64,000 bases of DNA from Parabacteroides massiliensis. GTDB taxonomy: Bacteria; Bacteroidota; Bacteroidia; Bacteroidales; Tannerellaceae. Within the stretch, counting starts at the first letter, position 1, and every line of letters starts with the position of its first letter. Below, one piece after another: positions 56,376 through 64,000 of the stretch. The stretch is taken from the NCBI RefSeq assembly GCF_900155425.1, contig NZ_LT700189.1, forward strand, positions 737,787 to 801,786, given 5' to 3'. The position numbers and the translations under genes are program-made. The notes below the pieces were generated by a model, which was not told where the DNA came from, searched no databases, and worked only from the letters and a program-made list of their open reading frames with translations.

Positions 56376-56449
56376 GGCCGCGTAGCTCAACTGAATAGAG
56401 TAGCTGACTACGGATCAGCCGGTTACAGGTTTGAATCCTGTCGCGGTCA
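56376..56449 (+). tRNA. tRNA-Arg (anticodon ACG), copy 3, no encoded CCA
   Basis: The tRNA body matches copies 1 and 2, but after the discriminator A (56449) the sequence is CAACAAC, so CCA is not encoded and must be added by the CCA-adding enzyme. The terminator begins directly after it. Confidence 0.96.
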
Positions 56450-56451
56450 CA

Positions 56452-56503
56452 ACAACAAAAAAGACTGTTCAACTAAGCGTGGACAGTCTTTTTTGTTGTT
56501 TAA
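56452..56503 (+). terminator. Terminator of the tRNA-Arg cluster
   Basis: ACAACAAAAAAGACTGT (56452-56468) pairs perfectly with ACAGTCTTTTTTGTTGT (56483-56499), a 17-bp stem with a U-rich half. The arm starts 2 bp after the last tRNA. Confidence 0.92.
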
Positions 56504-56572
56504 AAACGGAATTACCCCCGGTGGGTCTATTTTTATCATCTCAAACTGTTTCCCTGCCCACAGCCCTCTGTT

Positions 56573-56827
56573 TCAAGAAATCTGCTTCAAAGCCTGTGCC
56601 AACTGGTCCGGGCACGATGTCCCACGTCCGCGGCAATCGATGCCTTCCAGGCGGCGGATCGCTTCGCCGACCTCCATACCGACCAGCAGTTTGGACAGGC
56701 CTTGCGTATTTCCCTGGCAACCGCCGATGATCTGAACATTTTTAATTACGTTGTCTTCCGAGTCGATAATCATCATTTTAGAACACACTCCGCCGGTCGG
56801 AGTATAAGCAACACGTTGTTTATTCAT
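56573..56827 (-). CDS. TSCPD domain protein (TIGR03905 family)
   Basis: An 84-residue protein with the family ending: VEGMEVGEAIRRLEGIDCRGRGTSCPDQLAQAL, giving the TSCPD name motif. The same domain occurs at the C-terminus of some ribonucleotide reductases. Three Cys residues (VCSKM, GGCQGN, DCRGRGTSC) could bind metal. Function is unknown. It is on the minus strand, opposite the tRNA cluster. Confidence 0.92.
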   Translation of the reverse strand: MNKQRVAYTPTGGVCSKMMIIDSEDNVIKNVQIIGGCQGNTQGLSKLLVGMEVGEAIRRLEGIDCRGRGTSCPDQLAQALKQIS

Positions 56828-57126
56828 ACTTTTCTGTTTCTAATTATAATGTAACAGGCCACAAAGATAAAATAATTTGAGACAACGACCAATCCTTAAG
56901 TATTGGCCTAATTTCACAAAAGAAACAAATTATTCAAGATATATCGGGAAGTATGATGTTTTATCCGAAAAGAATGCTTTCCTTTGTATCAACAAACAAT
57001 AAGAGATTATATCGATTTGATTTTTCACATGTATCTTCTCAATTATATATTGAGCATTTTCACCTCTGATAAATAACTTCCTTAAATTCGATTGTTGAAT
57101 TATTAATTTTTTTATTTTTATATTTT
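56828..57126. other. AT-rich region before the RRM gene
   Basis: No gene is supported. Two small hairpins are visible: CCAAT-CCTTAAGT-ATTGG (about 56890-56907) and CTCAAT-TATAT-ATTGAG (about 57038-57054). It may hold the promoter and a long leader for the RNA-binding protein, which in other bacteria often controls its own mRNA. Confidence 0.35.
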
Positions 57127-57372
57127 ATGAACATGTATATTGGTAACCTTAGCTACAATGTTAGGGAATCGGATTTAAGAGATGTAATGGAAGAGTTCGG
57201 AACAGTTGATTCAGTAAAACTTATCATCGATCGCGACACAAGAAGATCAAAAGGTTTTGCATTCGTCGAAATGCCGGAAACATCCGAAGCACAGAAAGCA
57301 ATCAGAGATTTGAACGGAGCCACTTATGAAGGCCGTCAAATGATTGTAAAAGAAGCACTCCCAAGAAATTAA
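57127..57372 (+). CDS. RRM-type RNA-binding protein
   Basis: An 81-residue protein that is a single RNA recognition motif. RNP2 is MYIGNL near the N-terminus and RNP1 is RSKGFAFVEM in the middle, followed by AIRDLNGATYEGRQMIVKEA. Such small RRM proteins (RbpA/B/C type) are known in Bacteroidetes as post-transcriptional regulators. A terminator follows at 57399-57433. The upstream 300 bp hold no gene. Confidence 0.95.
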   Translation: MNMYIGNLSYNVRESDLRDVMEEFGTVDSVKLIIDRDTRRSKGFAFVEMPETSEAQKAIRDLNGATYEGRQMIVKEALPRN

Positions 57373-57398
57373 TTCTACTGAATTATAAAAGCTAATTT

Positions 57399-57433
57399 GA
57401 GAAGGATATCCGTTTTCGGGTATCCTTCTCTTG
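57399..57433 (+). terminator. Terminator after the RRM gene
   Basis: GAGAAGGATA (57399-57408) pairs perfectly with TATCCTTCTC (57421-57430), a 12-base loop, then TTGTTT. Confidence 0.85.
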
Positions 57434-57515
57434 TTTATTCCAACTATCATTTTAAACAAACTCTTTTTTCCTAAAAGATTTGTGCCTAACTTTGCAAGAT
57501 ATAAATAACAACAAC

Positions 57516-58823
57516 ATGACATACGAAGAGACGCTACACTATCTATATACCAGTATTCCTGTTTTTCAGAATGCCGGACCTTCAGCCTACAAACCCGGAT
57601 TAGGAACCAGTATCGCACTGGACGACCATTTAGGCAATCCGCATAAAGCATACAAAACAATACACGTTGCCGGAACGAACGGCAAAGGTTCCGTCAGCCA
57701 CCTGCTGGCTGCGATCCTGCGCCAATCGGGATATAAAGTCGGGCTTTACACCTCCCCGCACCTGATCGACTTCCGCGAACGAATCCGGGTAAACGGGCAA
57801 AAGATCCCCAAAGAATATGTAATGGATTTTGTAGAACGCAACCGCTCTTTCTTCGAACCTCTCCAACCGTCCTTCTTCGAACTGACTTCCAGCATGGCTT
57901 TCGACTATTTTCGTGCAGAGAAGGTGGACTATGCCGTTATCGAAGTCGGCATGGGCGGCCGCCTGGACAGTACCAATATCATCACTCCCATCCTGAGCAT
58001 CATTACGAACATCAGCCTGGACCACACCCAGTTCTTGGGAGATACGGTCGAAAAGATAGCTTTTGAGAAAGCCGGCATCATCAAGAAAGACGTTCCGGCA
58101 CTGATCGGCGAAGTCGACCGCCACAGTGTGGCAAAAGTCTTTGCCGATGCAGCCGTCAAAGCCGGCACATTGGTCTATTTCGCCCAGGACGAAGGGTTGC
58201 TGAAAGAATCGTACCTGATGGACACGGGCGAATGGTATCTGGATTCTGCAGAATACGGGCAGCTGTTCGGCGAACTGGGCGGTGTCGTGCAGTTCAGGAA
58301 CGCAATTACCGTATTGGGGGCTATCAACCTGTTGAAGGTTGCCGGCGTAAACATTCCGGTTGAAGCGATACGGGAAGGTTTCGGACATGTGGTCGAACTG
58401 ACAGGGCTGATGGGGCGCTGGCAGGTCCTGCAACAAAACCCGAAAGTCGTGTGCGACACCGGGCACAACGTCGGAGGTTGGCAATACCTGAGCATCCAGC
58501 TTAAAGAAGAACTGAAGCAGCATAAGCATCTCTTCATGATCGTCGGCATGGTGAACGACAAAGATATAGACGGCGTGTTGGACCTGATGCCGGAAAACGC
58601 CTTTTACTTTTTCACGCAAGCATCCGTGCAACGGGCAATGCCTGCGGAAGATTTTGCGACGAAAGCTCTCCTCCACGGTTTGTCGGGCACGATCTGCGAC
58701 TCCGTACCGGAAGCCGTGGAAAAGGCATTGGCACGAGCCGGGAAGGACGACATGATCTTTATCGGCGGCAGCACTTTCGTCGTGGCAGATGCTCTGCCTT
58801 TGTTTCCCGAAGAAAACAAATAA
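57516..58823 (+). CDS. folC: Folylpolyglutamate / dihydrofolate synthase
   Basis: A 435-residue Mur-ligase-type enzyme from ATG 57516; a longer frame begins inside the promoter. It joins dihydropteroate with glutamate and adds further glutamates to folates. The ATP P-loop is HVAGTNGKGSVSHLLAAIL, then GLYTSPHLIDFRERI, YAVIEVGMGGRLDSTN and the C-terminal VCDTGHNVGGWQYLS. A TAACTTTG -7 box is at 57487-57494. The MFS gene follows after 21 bp. Confidence 0.94.
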   Translation: MTYEETLHYLYTSIPVFQNAGPSAYKPGLGTSIALDDHLGNPHKAYKTIHVAGTNGKGSVSHLLAAILRQSGYKVGLYTSPHLIDFRERIRVNGQKIPKEYVMDFVERNRSFFEPLQPSFFELTSSMAFDYFRAEKVDYAVIEVGMGGRLDSTNIITPILSIITNISLDHTQFLGDTVEKIAFEKAGIIKKDVPALIGEVDRHSVAKVFADAAVKAGTLVYFAQDEGLLKESYLMDTGEWYLDSAEYGQLFGELGGVVQFRNAITVLGAINLLKVAGVNIPVEAIREGFGHVVELTGLMGRWQVLQQNPKVVCDTGHNVGGWQYLSIQLKEELKQHKHLFMIVGMVNDKDIDGVLDLMPENAFYFFTQASVQRAMPAEDFATKALLHGLSGTICDSVPEAVEKALARAGKDDMIFIGGSTFVVADALPLFPEENK

Positions 58824-58844
58824 CATAATTCAATAACAAATATC

Positions 58845-60287
58845 ATGACAGAACAAATTCAAAGAAAACTGAGTGAATCGAAGACAGCGAGATGGTTCGT
58901 ACTGGCGCTCGTCGCATTCACTATGCTCTGCGGATACTTCATCACGGATATGATGGCTCCGCTGCAGGACTTACTGCAAACTCCCGTCGAAGGCGGCGGA
59001 CTGGGATGGACAGCCAATGAATATGGTAAATTCACCAGTGCCTACGGTTGGTTCAACGTATTTTTCCTGATGCTTATCTTCGGAGGGATGATCCTGGACA
59101 AGATGGGCGTACGCTTCACCGGCTTGATGTCAACATGCATCATGCTTATCGGTGTGTTTATCAAATGGTTCGGTATATCGCACAACTTCGATGGGGCAAC
59201 CGTCACCATTTTCGGTTCCGAATATGGGTATCCGTTGGTGATCGCTTCATTAGGATACGCCTTGTTCGGTGTCGGCGTCGAGATTGCCGGTATCACCGTT
59301 TCGAAAATCATCGTAAAGTGGTTCAAAGGCAAAGAGATGGCTCTGGCAATGGGGCTGGAAATGGCTTGTGCCCGTATCGGCACGGGGTTGGCGATCGGTG
59401 TCACGCCTTTGCTGAGCCGCGCGTTCGGCAACTCCATCAGCATGCCGATCTTCATCGGTTTGATTTTGCTTTGCATCGGTTTGTTGTCCTTCATCGTATT
59501 CGTTGTCATGGATAAAAAACGGGATGCCGAAGATGCCGCCAACGCTACCGGAGAAGAAGATGCGGAAGAGCCGTTCCGTTTCGGCGATATCTTGGATATC
59601 ATTACGTTAAAGGGATTCTGGTATATGGCGCTCCTTTGCGTTCTGTTCTATTCGGCCGTTTTCCCCTTCCTGAAATATGCTCCGAACCTGATGATCAACA
59701 AGTTTGGTATCGATCCGGAATGGTCCGGTGTCATTCCGGCCTTACTGCCGTTCGGTAATATCCTCCTGACCCCGTTCTTCGGAAACTTGTACGACCGCAA
59801 GGGAAAGGGAGCCACCATCATGATTATCGGTTCCATCATGCTGATATTTATCCACCTCACATTCTCCATCCCGATGCTGGACAACTGGCTGGTCGCCCTG
59901 GGGCTGATCCTGCTGTTAGGCATCGCCTTCTCACTGGTTCCTTCCGCCATGTGGCCTTCCGTTCCGAAGATCATTCCGGAAAACAAATTGGGGACTGCCT
60001 ACGCTCTGATATTCTGGGTACAGAACTGGGGGCTGATGGGGGTTCCGTATATGATCGGCATCGTGTTGGATGCATACTGCATCACCGGAGAAATCAACGG
60101 CAAACCGACCTACGACTATACGATCCCGATGTTGATCTTCACCTGCTTCGGTATTCTGGCGCTTGTGATCTCCTTGTTGCTGAAACGTGAAGACCGCATC
60201 AAGGGCTACGGCCTGGAACTCCCGAACATCAAAAAGGAAGCAGATGTTGTTCTGGCTGAAGAGATGATCGGCGAAGGACAAAGATAA
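58845..60287 (+). CDS. MFS transporter
   Basis: A 480-residue transporter with 12 membrane helices in two halves joined by a charged loop (DKKRDAEDAANATGEEDAEE). FGGMILDKMGVRFTG is the MFS loop 2-3 motif (GxxxD-R/K), with a second copy at FFGNLYDRKGKGA. The family member and substrate are not clear; nitrate/nitrite or sugar-phosphate groups share this size. It follows folC by 21 bp and may be in the same transcript. Confidence 0.88.
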   Translation: MTEQIQRKLSESKTARWFVLALVAFTMLCGYFITDMMAPLQDLLQTPVEGGGLGWTANEYGKFTSAYGWFNVFFLMLIFGGMILDKMGVRFTGLMSTCIMLIGVFIKWFGISHNFDGATVTIFGSEYGYPLVIASLGYALFGVGVEIAGITVSKIIVKWFKGKEMALAMGLEMACARIGTGLAIGVTPLLSRAFGNSISMPIFIGLILLCIGLLSFIVFVVMDKKRDAEDAANATGEEDAEEPFRFGDILDIITLKGFWYMALLCVLFYSAVFPFLKYAPNLMINKFGIDPEWSGVIPALLPFGNILLTPFFGNLYDRKGKGATIMIIGSIMLIFIHLTFSIPMLDNWLVALGLILLLGIAFSLVPSAMWPSVPKIIPENKLGTAYALIFWVQNWGLMGVPYMIGIVLDAYCITGEINGKPTYDYTIPMLIFTCFGILALVISLLLKREDRIKGYGLELPNIKKEADVVLAEEMIGEGQR

Positions 60288-60326
60288 GCACCGGAAGGCG
60301 AGGTAAAACTTCTTCCTTCAGGATTT

Positions 60327-60363
60327 TTCAGGCACGGAATTTTCCATGAAATCCGTGCCTGAA
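60327..60363 (+). terminator. Hairpin after the MFS gene
   Basis: TTCAGGCACGGA (60327-60338) pairs perfectly with TCCGTGCCTGAA (60352-60363) over a 13-base loop. No U-run follows, so it may be only a weak terminator. Confidence 0.6.
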
Positions 60364-60418
60364 TCATATCAATAAGAATTTTTTACAATTGTCAATCATT
60401 AAAAAGAGACTATATAAT

Positions 60419-61228
60419 ATGATCTGTTTTCCCAATGCCAAAATAAACCTGGGGCTGAATGTCGTAAGCAAACGTCCGGATGGTTACCATAATATCGAAA
60501 CCATTTTCTATCCGATCCCGGTGAAAGATGCGCTGGAAATAGTCAGGGCCGATACATTCTCTTTCACGCAAACGGGGATTCCGGTAGATGCTCCGGCGGA
60601 AAAGAATCTGGTTGTAAAAGCTCTGAACCTGCTGAAGTCGCGGTATGAAATCCCGGAACTGGAAGTTCATCTGCTGAAAGCCATTCCCTTCGGGGCCGGA
60701 CTTGGCGGAGGCTCGGCCGATGCCGCCTTTATGCTGAAACTGCTGAACGACTATTGCCGGCTTCATCTTCCACAAGATGATCTGGAAAAACTGGCCTCTT
60801 CCATCGGGGCGGATTGTCCGTTCTTTATCCGCAATACGCCGGTATTCGCTTCCGGCACGGGAAATATCTTCGAAACGGTCGAATTGTCGCTGGCCGGTTA
60901 CCATCTCTGCCTCGTCAAACCGGATGTCGCCGTCTCGACACCTGAAGCCTATTCGATGGTGACGCCCGCTGCTCCGGCAATCTCTCTGAAAGAAATCGTC
61001 CGGAGACCTGTCGAAGAATGGAAAGAACTGATGGTAAACGATTTCGAGAGAAGCGTCTTCCCGAAACATCCGGTCATTGCCGGGATCAAAGAGACACTGT
61101 ACGAAAAGGGGGCCGTATATGCTTCCATGTCCGGATCAGGCTCTTCCGTGTTCGGCTTGTTCAGAGAAGCGACCGACCTCAAAGGCTTGTTTACCGATTG
61201 TTTTGTCTGGGAAGGACAACTGCCATGA
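60419..61228 (+). CDS. ispE: 4-diphosphocytidyl-2-C-methyl-D-erythritol kinase
   Basis: A 269-residue GHMP kinase of the non-mevalonate isoprenoid pathway, from ATG 60419; an in-frame TTG upstream is less likely. Substrate and ATP blocks are FPNAKINLGLNVVSKRPDGYHNIETIFYPI, AIPFGAGLGGGSADAAFML (GHMP loop) and YASMSGSGSSVFGLF. Its stop overlaps an ATG of the next gene (ATGA at 61225-61228). Confidence 0.95.
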   Translation: MICFPNAKINLGLNVVSKRPDGYHNIETIFYPIPVKDALEIVRADTFSFTQTGIPVDAPAEKNLVVKALNLLKSRYEIPELEVHLLKAIPFGAGLGGGSADAAFMLKLLNDYCRLHLPQDDLEKLASSIGADCPFFIRNTPVFASGTGNIFETVELSLAGYHLCLVKPDVAVSTPEAYSMVTPAAPAISLKEIVRRPVEEWKELMVNDFERSVFPKHPVIAGIKETLYEKGAVYASMSGSGSSVFGLFREATDLKGLFTDCFVWEGQLP

Positions 61229-61251
61229 ACAATTCCAAATACACACAATAC

Positions 61252-63744
61252 ATGAATCAGAAAATTAAACTTATCCCGTTACTCCTCTTTTCGGTTTTTG
61301 CCACACAAGCGGCGGAAGACGTTAAAGTGAAGCAGTACTTCCATGCCGGGCCGATAACGGTCAATAAACCGATCCTGGCAGACAGCCTGAATGTCAATGG
61401 AAAGCCTTTCGATGCGAAAAACCTGGTCAAATCGACTATCCCGTTCGAGCGTGCCTTGAGCAACGCAAGCGTGGTCGAAACAGACACCGCCGGACTGATT
61501 ACCGTCCCGGCACCCGAAAAAGGATATGCCTTGCATCTCTATTCGTTCTACCTGAACAGCGACCGCTACACGAAAGGTTCGCTGGAAGTTTCCGGACCGG
61601 GGACATTCGAAGTGTTTGTCAACGATAAACCGGTCGGCGCCACTTCCGAGTTGGCCTTGGAACCATACCGCTATAAAGTGGTCATCAAATATCTGACAGC
61701 CGCCACCGACACCTGTCCAGCCACGCTGACAGCCAAATTCAAGAGCGAAGAGGAAGCCCGGGTCATAGCCTCCCTCGATCCTGAAAAGCGATACACGCCA
61801 CGCGATATCCTGAAAGGAACGCAATTCAGTGGAACGAGCCTCTCGCCGGACGGGAAATATGTGTTGGTCAAATATTATACCTGCATGGAAGGTGGGAAAA
61901 ACGAACAATACGCCCAGTTGCGGGATGCGGCGACCGGACGGGTTTTATTGCAGGACAAAGGGTTTATCCTGACTGCCGACTGGATGCCGACGAGCAACAA
62001 GATGTATTTCACCCGCACCGGAATGAACGGAAAAGAACTGGTGACCGTCGATCCGTCGACCATGCAGGAAGATGTCCTGGCGGAAAACCTGCCGGAAGGC
62101 AGCTTCAGCTTCACCCCGGACGAAAAGACATTGCTCTACACCATCCGGGAAGAAGGCCCTAAAGACGGACCGGATATGCTTCGCATCCTGGAACCGAACG
62201 ACCGTCTGCCGGGGTTCCGCAACCGCTACTTCATCTGGCGCTACGATCTTCAGACCGGCCTGTACGAGCAGTTGACATATGGGCATAACAACACCTTCAT
62301 CAACGATGTCAGTGCCGACAGCCGTTACCTGCTGTTCAGCACCAGCGAACAGGATTACACTTCGCTGCCTCACTCCAGCAATTCCATGTATAAGTTGGAT
62401 TTGCAGACCATGGCGGTCGACACCTTATGGGAAAAAGCCAAATACATCAATGGAGCGACCTTCTCGCCGGACGGCAAACAGTTGATGGTGTCCGGTTCCG
62501 GCAATGCGTTCGACAACATCGGCCTGAACATCAAAGAGGGGCAGATATCCAACACCTACGACGGACAGCTTTTCCTCTACGATCCGGCAACGCGGAAAGC
62601 GAAAGCGCTTACCAAAGACTTCAACCCGAACGTCACGAGTGCAGTGTGGAGCAAATTCGACGGACAGATATACATGTTGACAGAGGATCAGGATTACCAG
62701 CGTGTCTATACCTGCAATCCGGCCAACGGAAAAATCAGCCGACTCGACCTGCCGGAAGATGTCATCTACAATTATTCACTGGCCGAAACCGCTCCGGTCA
62801 TGTACTACTACGGACAGAGCGTATCCAACGCCAACCGCCTGTACAGCTACAACACCAAGAGCAGGAAGACGCAACTGATCTACGACTTGTCGGCCGACAG
62901 GCTGAAAGACATCAAGTTCGGAGAAGTGCACGACTGGAATTTCACTTCTGACGACGGAACCGTCATTCAAGGCCGCTATTATCTCCCGCCCAACTTCGAC
63001 GCTTCCCGGAAATATCCGATGATCGTCTATTACTACGGTGGAACCTCTCCTACTAACCGTGCGTTGGAACTCAGATACTCCATGCACATGTATGCCGCCC
63101 TCGGCTATGTGGTCTATACGTTGAACCCAAGCGGTACGACCGGGTTCGGACAAGAATTCGCCGCCCGTCACGTAAATGCCTGGGGAGACAAGACTGCCGA
63201 TGAAATCATCCGGGGGACAGAACTGTTCTGCAAAGAACATTCGTTTGTCAACCCGAAGAAAATCGGTTGTATCGGTGCCAGCTACGGCGGCTTCATGACA
63301 CAATATCTACAGACAAAAACCAACCTGTTTGCCGCCGCCGTCAGTCATGCAGGTATCAGTGCCCTGAGCGGATATTGGGGTGAAGGTTATTGGGGATACG
63401 GATATTGCTCGGTTGCCAATACAGGCACTTACCCGTGGAATAATCCGGAGTTTTATACCAAACATAGTCCGCTGTTCAATGCCGACAAGATCAAAACTCC
63501 TCTCCTTCTGCTTCACGGAAATGCCGACACGAATGTGCCCGTCGGTGAAAGCATCCAGATGTTCCTGGCTTTGAAACTACTTGGAAAAACAGTCGAATTC
63601 GTACAGGTAGACGGAGAGAACCACGGTATTGCGGATTATAAGAAACGCCTCGAATGGCAGAATACCATCTTTGCCTGGTTCGCCAAATACCTGAAAGACG
63701 AACCACAGTGGTGGGATGCTCTTTATCCGGAAAGACATCTATGA
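61252..63744 (+). CDS. S9 prolyl oligopeptidase family peptidase, exported
   Basis: An 830-residue peptidase with a signal peptide (MNQKIKLIPLLLFSVFATQA). The ATG at 61225 overlaps ispE and is an alternative, but it puts nine extra residues before the signal peptide. A beta-propeller-like region spans about 100-560. The catalytic domain then has the nucleophile in IGCIGASYGGFMTQY (GxSxGG), Asp in LLHGNADTNVPV and His in GENHGIADYKK. It would cut after Pro or Ala in small peptides in the periplasm, alongside other DPP-type peptidases of the genus. Confidence 0.92.
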   Translation: MNQKIKLIPLLLFSVFATQAAEDVKVKQYFHAGPITVNKPILADSLNVNGKPFDAKNLVKSTIPFERALSNASVVETDTAGLITVPAPEKGYALHLYSFYLNSDRYTKGSLEVSGPGTFEVFVNDKPVGATSELALEPYRYKVVIKYLTAATDTCPATLTAKFKSEEEARVIASLDPEKRYTPRDILKGTQFSGTSLSPDGKYVLVKYYTCMEGGKNEQYAQLRDAATGRVLLQDKGFILTADWMPTSNKMYFTRTGMNGKELVTVDPSTMQEDVLAENLPEGSFSFTPDEKTLLYTIREEGPKDGPDMLRILEPNDRLPGFRNRYFIWRYDLQTGLYEQLTYGHNNTFINDVSADSRYLLFSTSEQDYTSLPHSSNSMYKLDLQTMAVDTLWEKAKYINGATFSPDGKQLMVSGSGNAFDNIGLNIKEGQISNTYDGQLFLYDPATRKAKALTKDFNPNVTSAVWSKFDGQIYMLTEDQDYQRVYTCNPANGKISRLDLPEDVIYNYSLAETAPVMYYYGQSVSNANRLYSYNTKSRKTQLIYDLSADRLKDIKFGEVHDWNFTSDDGTVIQGRYYLPPNFDASRKYPMIVYYYGGTSPTNRALELRYSMHMYAALGYVVYTLNPSGTTGFGQEFAARHVNAWGDKTADEIIRGTELFCKEHSFVNPKKIGCIGASYGGFMTQYLQTKTNLFAAAVSHAGISALSGYWGEGYWGYGYCSVANTGTYPWNNPEFYTKHSPLFNADKIKTPLLLLHGNADTNVPVGESIQMFLALKLLGKTVEFVQVDGENHGIADYKKRLEWQNTIFAWFAKYLKDEPQWWDALYPERHL

Positions 63745-63771
63745 CAGAATATAATTCGTATCTTTGCAGCC

Positions 63772-64000
63772 ATGAAAACATTCAGACCGGAGGCATGGCT
63801 GCCTACTACAAAAAAAGAAGTTGAAGCCCGCGGATGGGACTATATAGATGTGATACTTTTCAGCGGAGACGCCTATGTGGACCATCCTTCATTCGGGGCT
63901 GCCGTCATCGGACGGACACTCGAAGCGATGGGACTGCGCGTAGCAATCGTTCCGCAACCGGACTGGCGTGGGGATTACCGGGATTTCAAAAAGCTGGGAG
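63772..64000 (+). CDS. YgiQ family radical SAM protein, N-terminal part
   Basis: The gene runs past the window end. The first 76 residues match the N-terminal domain of YgiQ/UPF0313: [40 protein letters not shown] and [16 protein letters not shown]. The radical SAM cysteines would come later. Function is unknown; the family occurs widely in anaerobes. A TATCTTTG -7-like box is at 63759-63766. Confidence 0.9.
   Translation, partial: MKTFRPEAWLPTTKKEVEARGWDYIDVILFSGDAYVDHPSFGAAVIGRTLEAMGLRVAIVPQPDWRGDYRDFKKLG

Noticed and set aside
61018-61251. Long N-terminal extension of the S9 peptidase
   Set aside because: It reads ispE in another frame; the signal peptide starts at 61252 (or at 61225 at most).

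Overview
The window is chromosomal DNA from a Bacteroidales bacterium, most likely Parabacteroides or a close relative. Several features point there: promoters of the Bacteroidetes type (TTTG, about 19 bases, TAnnTTTG), almost no Shine-Dalgarno sequences, two DUF5686 outer-membrane proteins with carboxypeptidase-regulatory domains, a type IX secretion plug-like protein, Na+-translocating NQR, a short AMP nucleosidase and HU-like proteins with extra C-terminal domains. The genus is an inference from gene content; no 16S gene is present.

Layout. 1-4.2 kb: end of a sensor kinase, a surface-antigen type beta-barrel and a first DUF5686 protein. 4.3-8.4 kb: thiamine operon (TPP riboswitch, thiD, TenI-like gene, thiE, thiC). 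8.4-14.7 kb: accessory stretch with an HU-like protein, a methyltransferase, an acetyltransferase, a Fic protein behind three 24-bp repeats, tRNA-Pro, a small serine recombinase, a DJ-1/PfpI protein and an HxlR regulator. 14.7-24.3 kb: rlmD, mltF-like transglycosylase, aminopeptidase P, an orphan Na+-decarboxylase beta subunit with a probable gamma-like partner, serB, Dabb, C_GCAxxG_C_C and MgtC proteins. 24.3-32.4 kb (mostly minus strand): GH36 alpha-galactosidase, pyrD-pyrK, an XRE regulator with a roughly 800-bp AT-rich upstream region, holA, amn, and an HsdR-N nuclease-like protein on the plus strand. 32.6-38.7 kb: nqrABCDEF on the minus strand, with a rubredoxin-like domain fused to NqrC. 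38.8-46.4 kb: type IX plug-like protein, guanine deaminase, cation diffusion facilitator, second DUF5686 protein, NhaC antiporter. 46.4-51.3 kb: possible IS21-type end, second Fic protein, then paaK, an ACT protein, a 46-residue symporter accessory peptide and an SSS symporter. 51.4-64 kb: htpG, a patatin beta-barrel phospholipase, three tandem tRNA-Arg genes, TSCPD and RRM proteins, folC, an MFS transporter, ispE, an S9 peptidase and the start of a YgiQ-type radical SAM gene.

How the genes fit together. The thiamine genes form one transcript controlled by TPP sensing. NQR sets up a sodium gradient that the NhaC antiporter, the SSS symporter and the decarboxylase beta subunit may use or add to. 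PaaK, the ACT protein and the symporter look like one uptake-and-activation unit for a carboxylic acid, probably an aryl acetate. Most other genes are housekeeping.

No CRISPR array, prophage or complete conjugative element was seen. The most unusual points are the rubredoxin-NqrC fusion, the repeat array at the start of the Fic transcript, a 14-bp inverted repeat around an 88-bp repeat-rich segment before the HU-like gene, and a thiC terminator built inside a convergent coding sequence.
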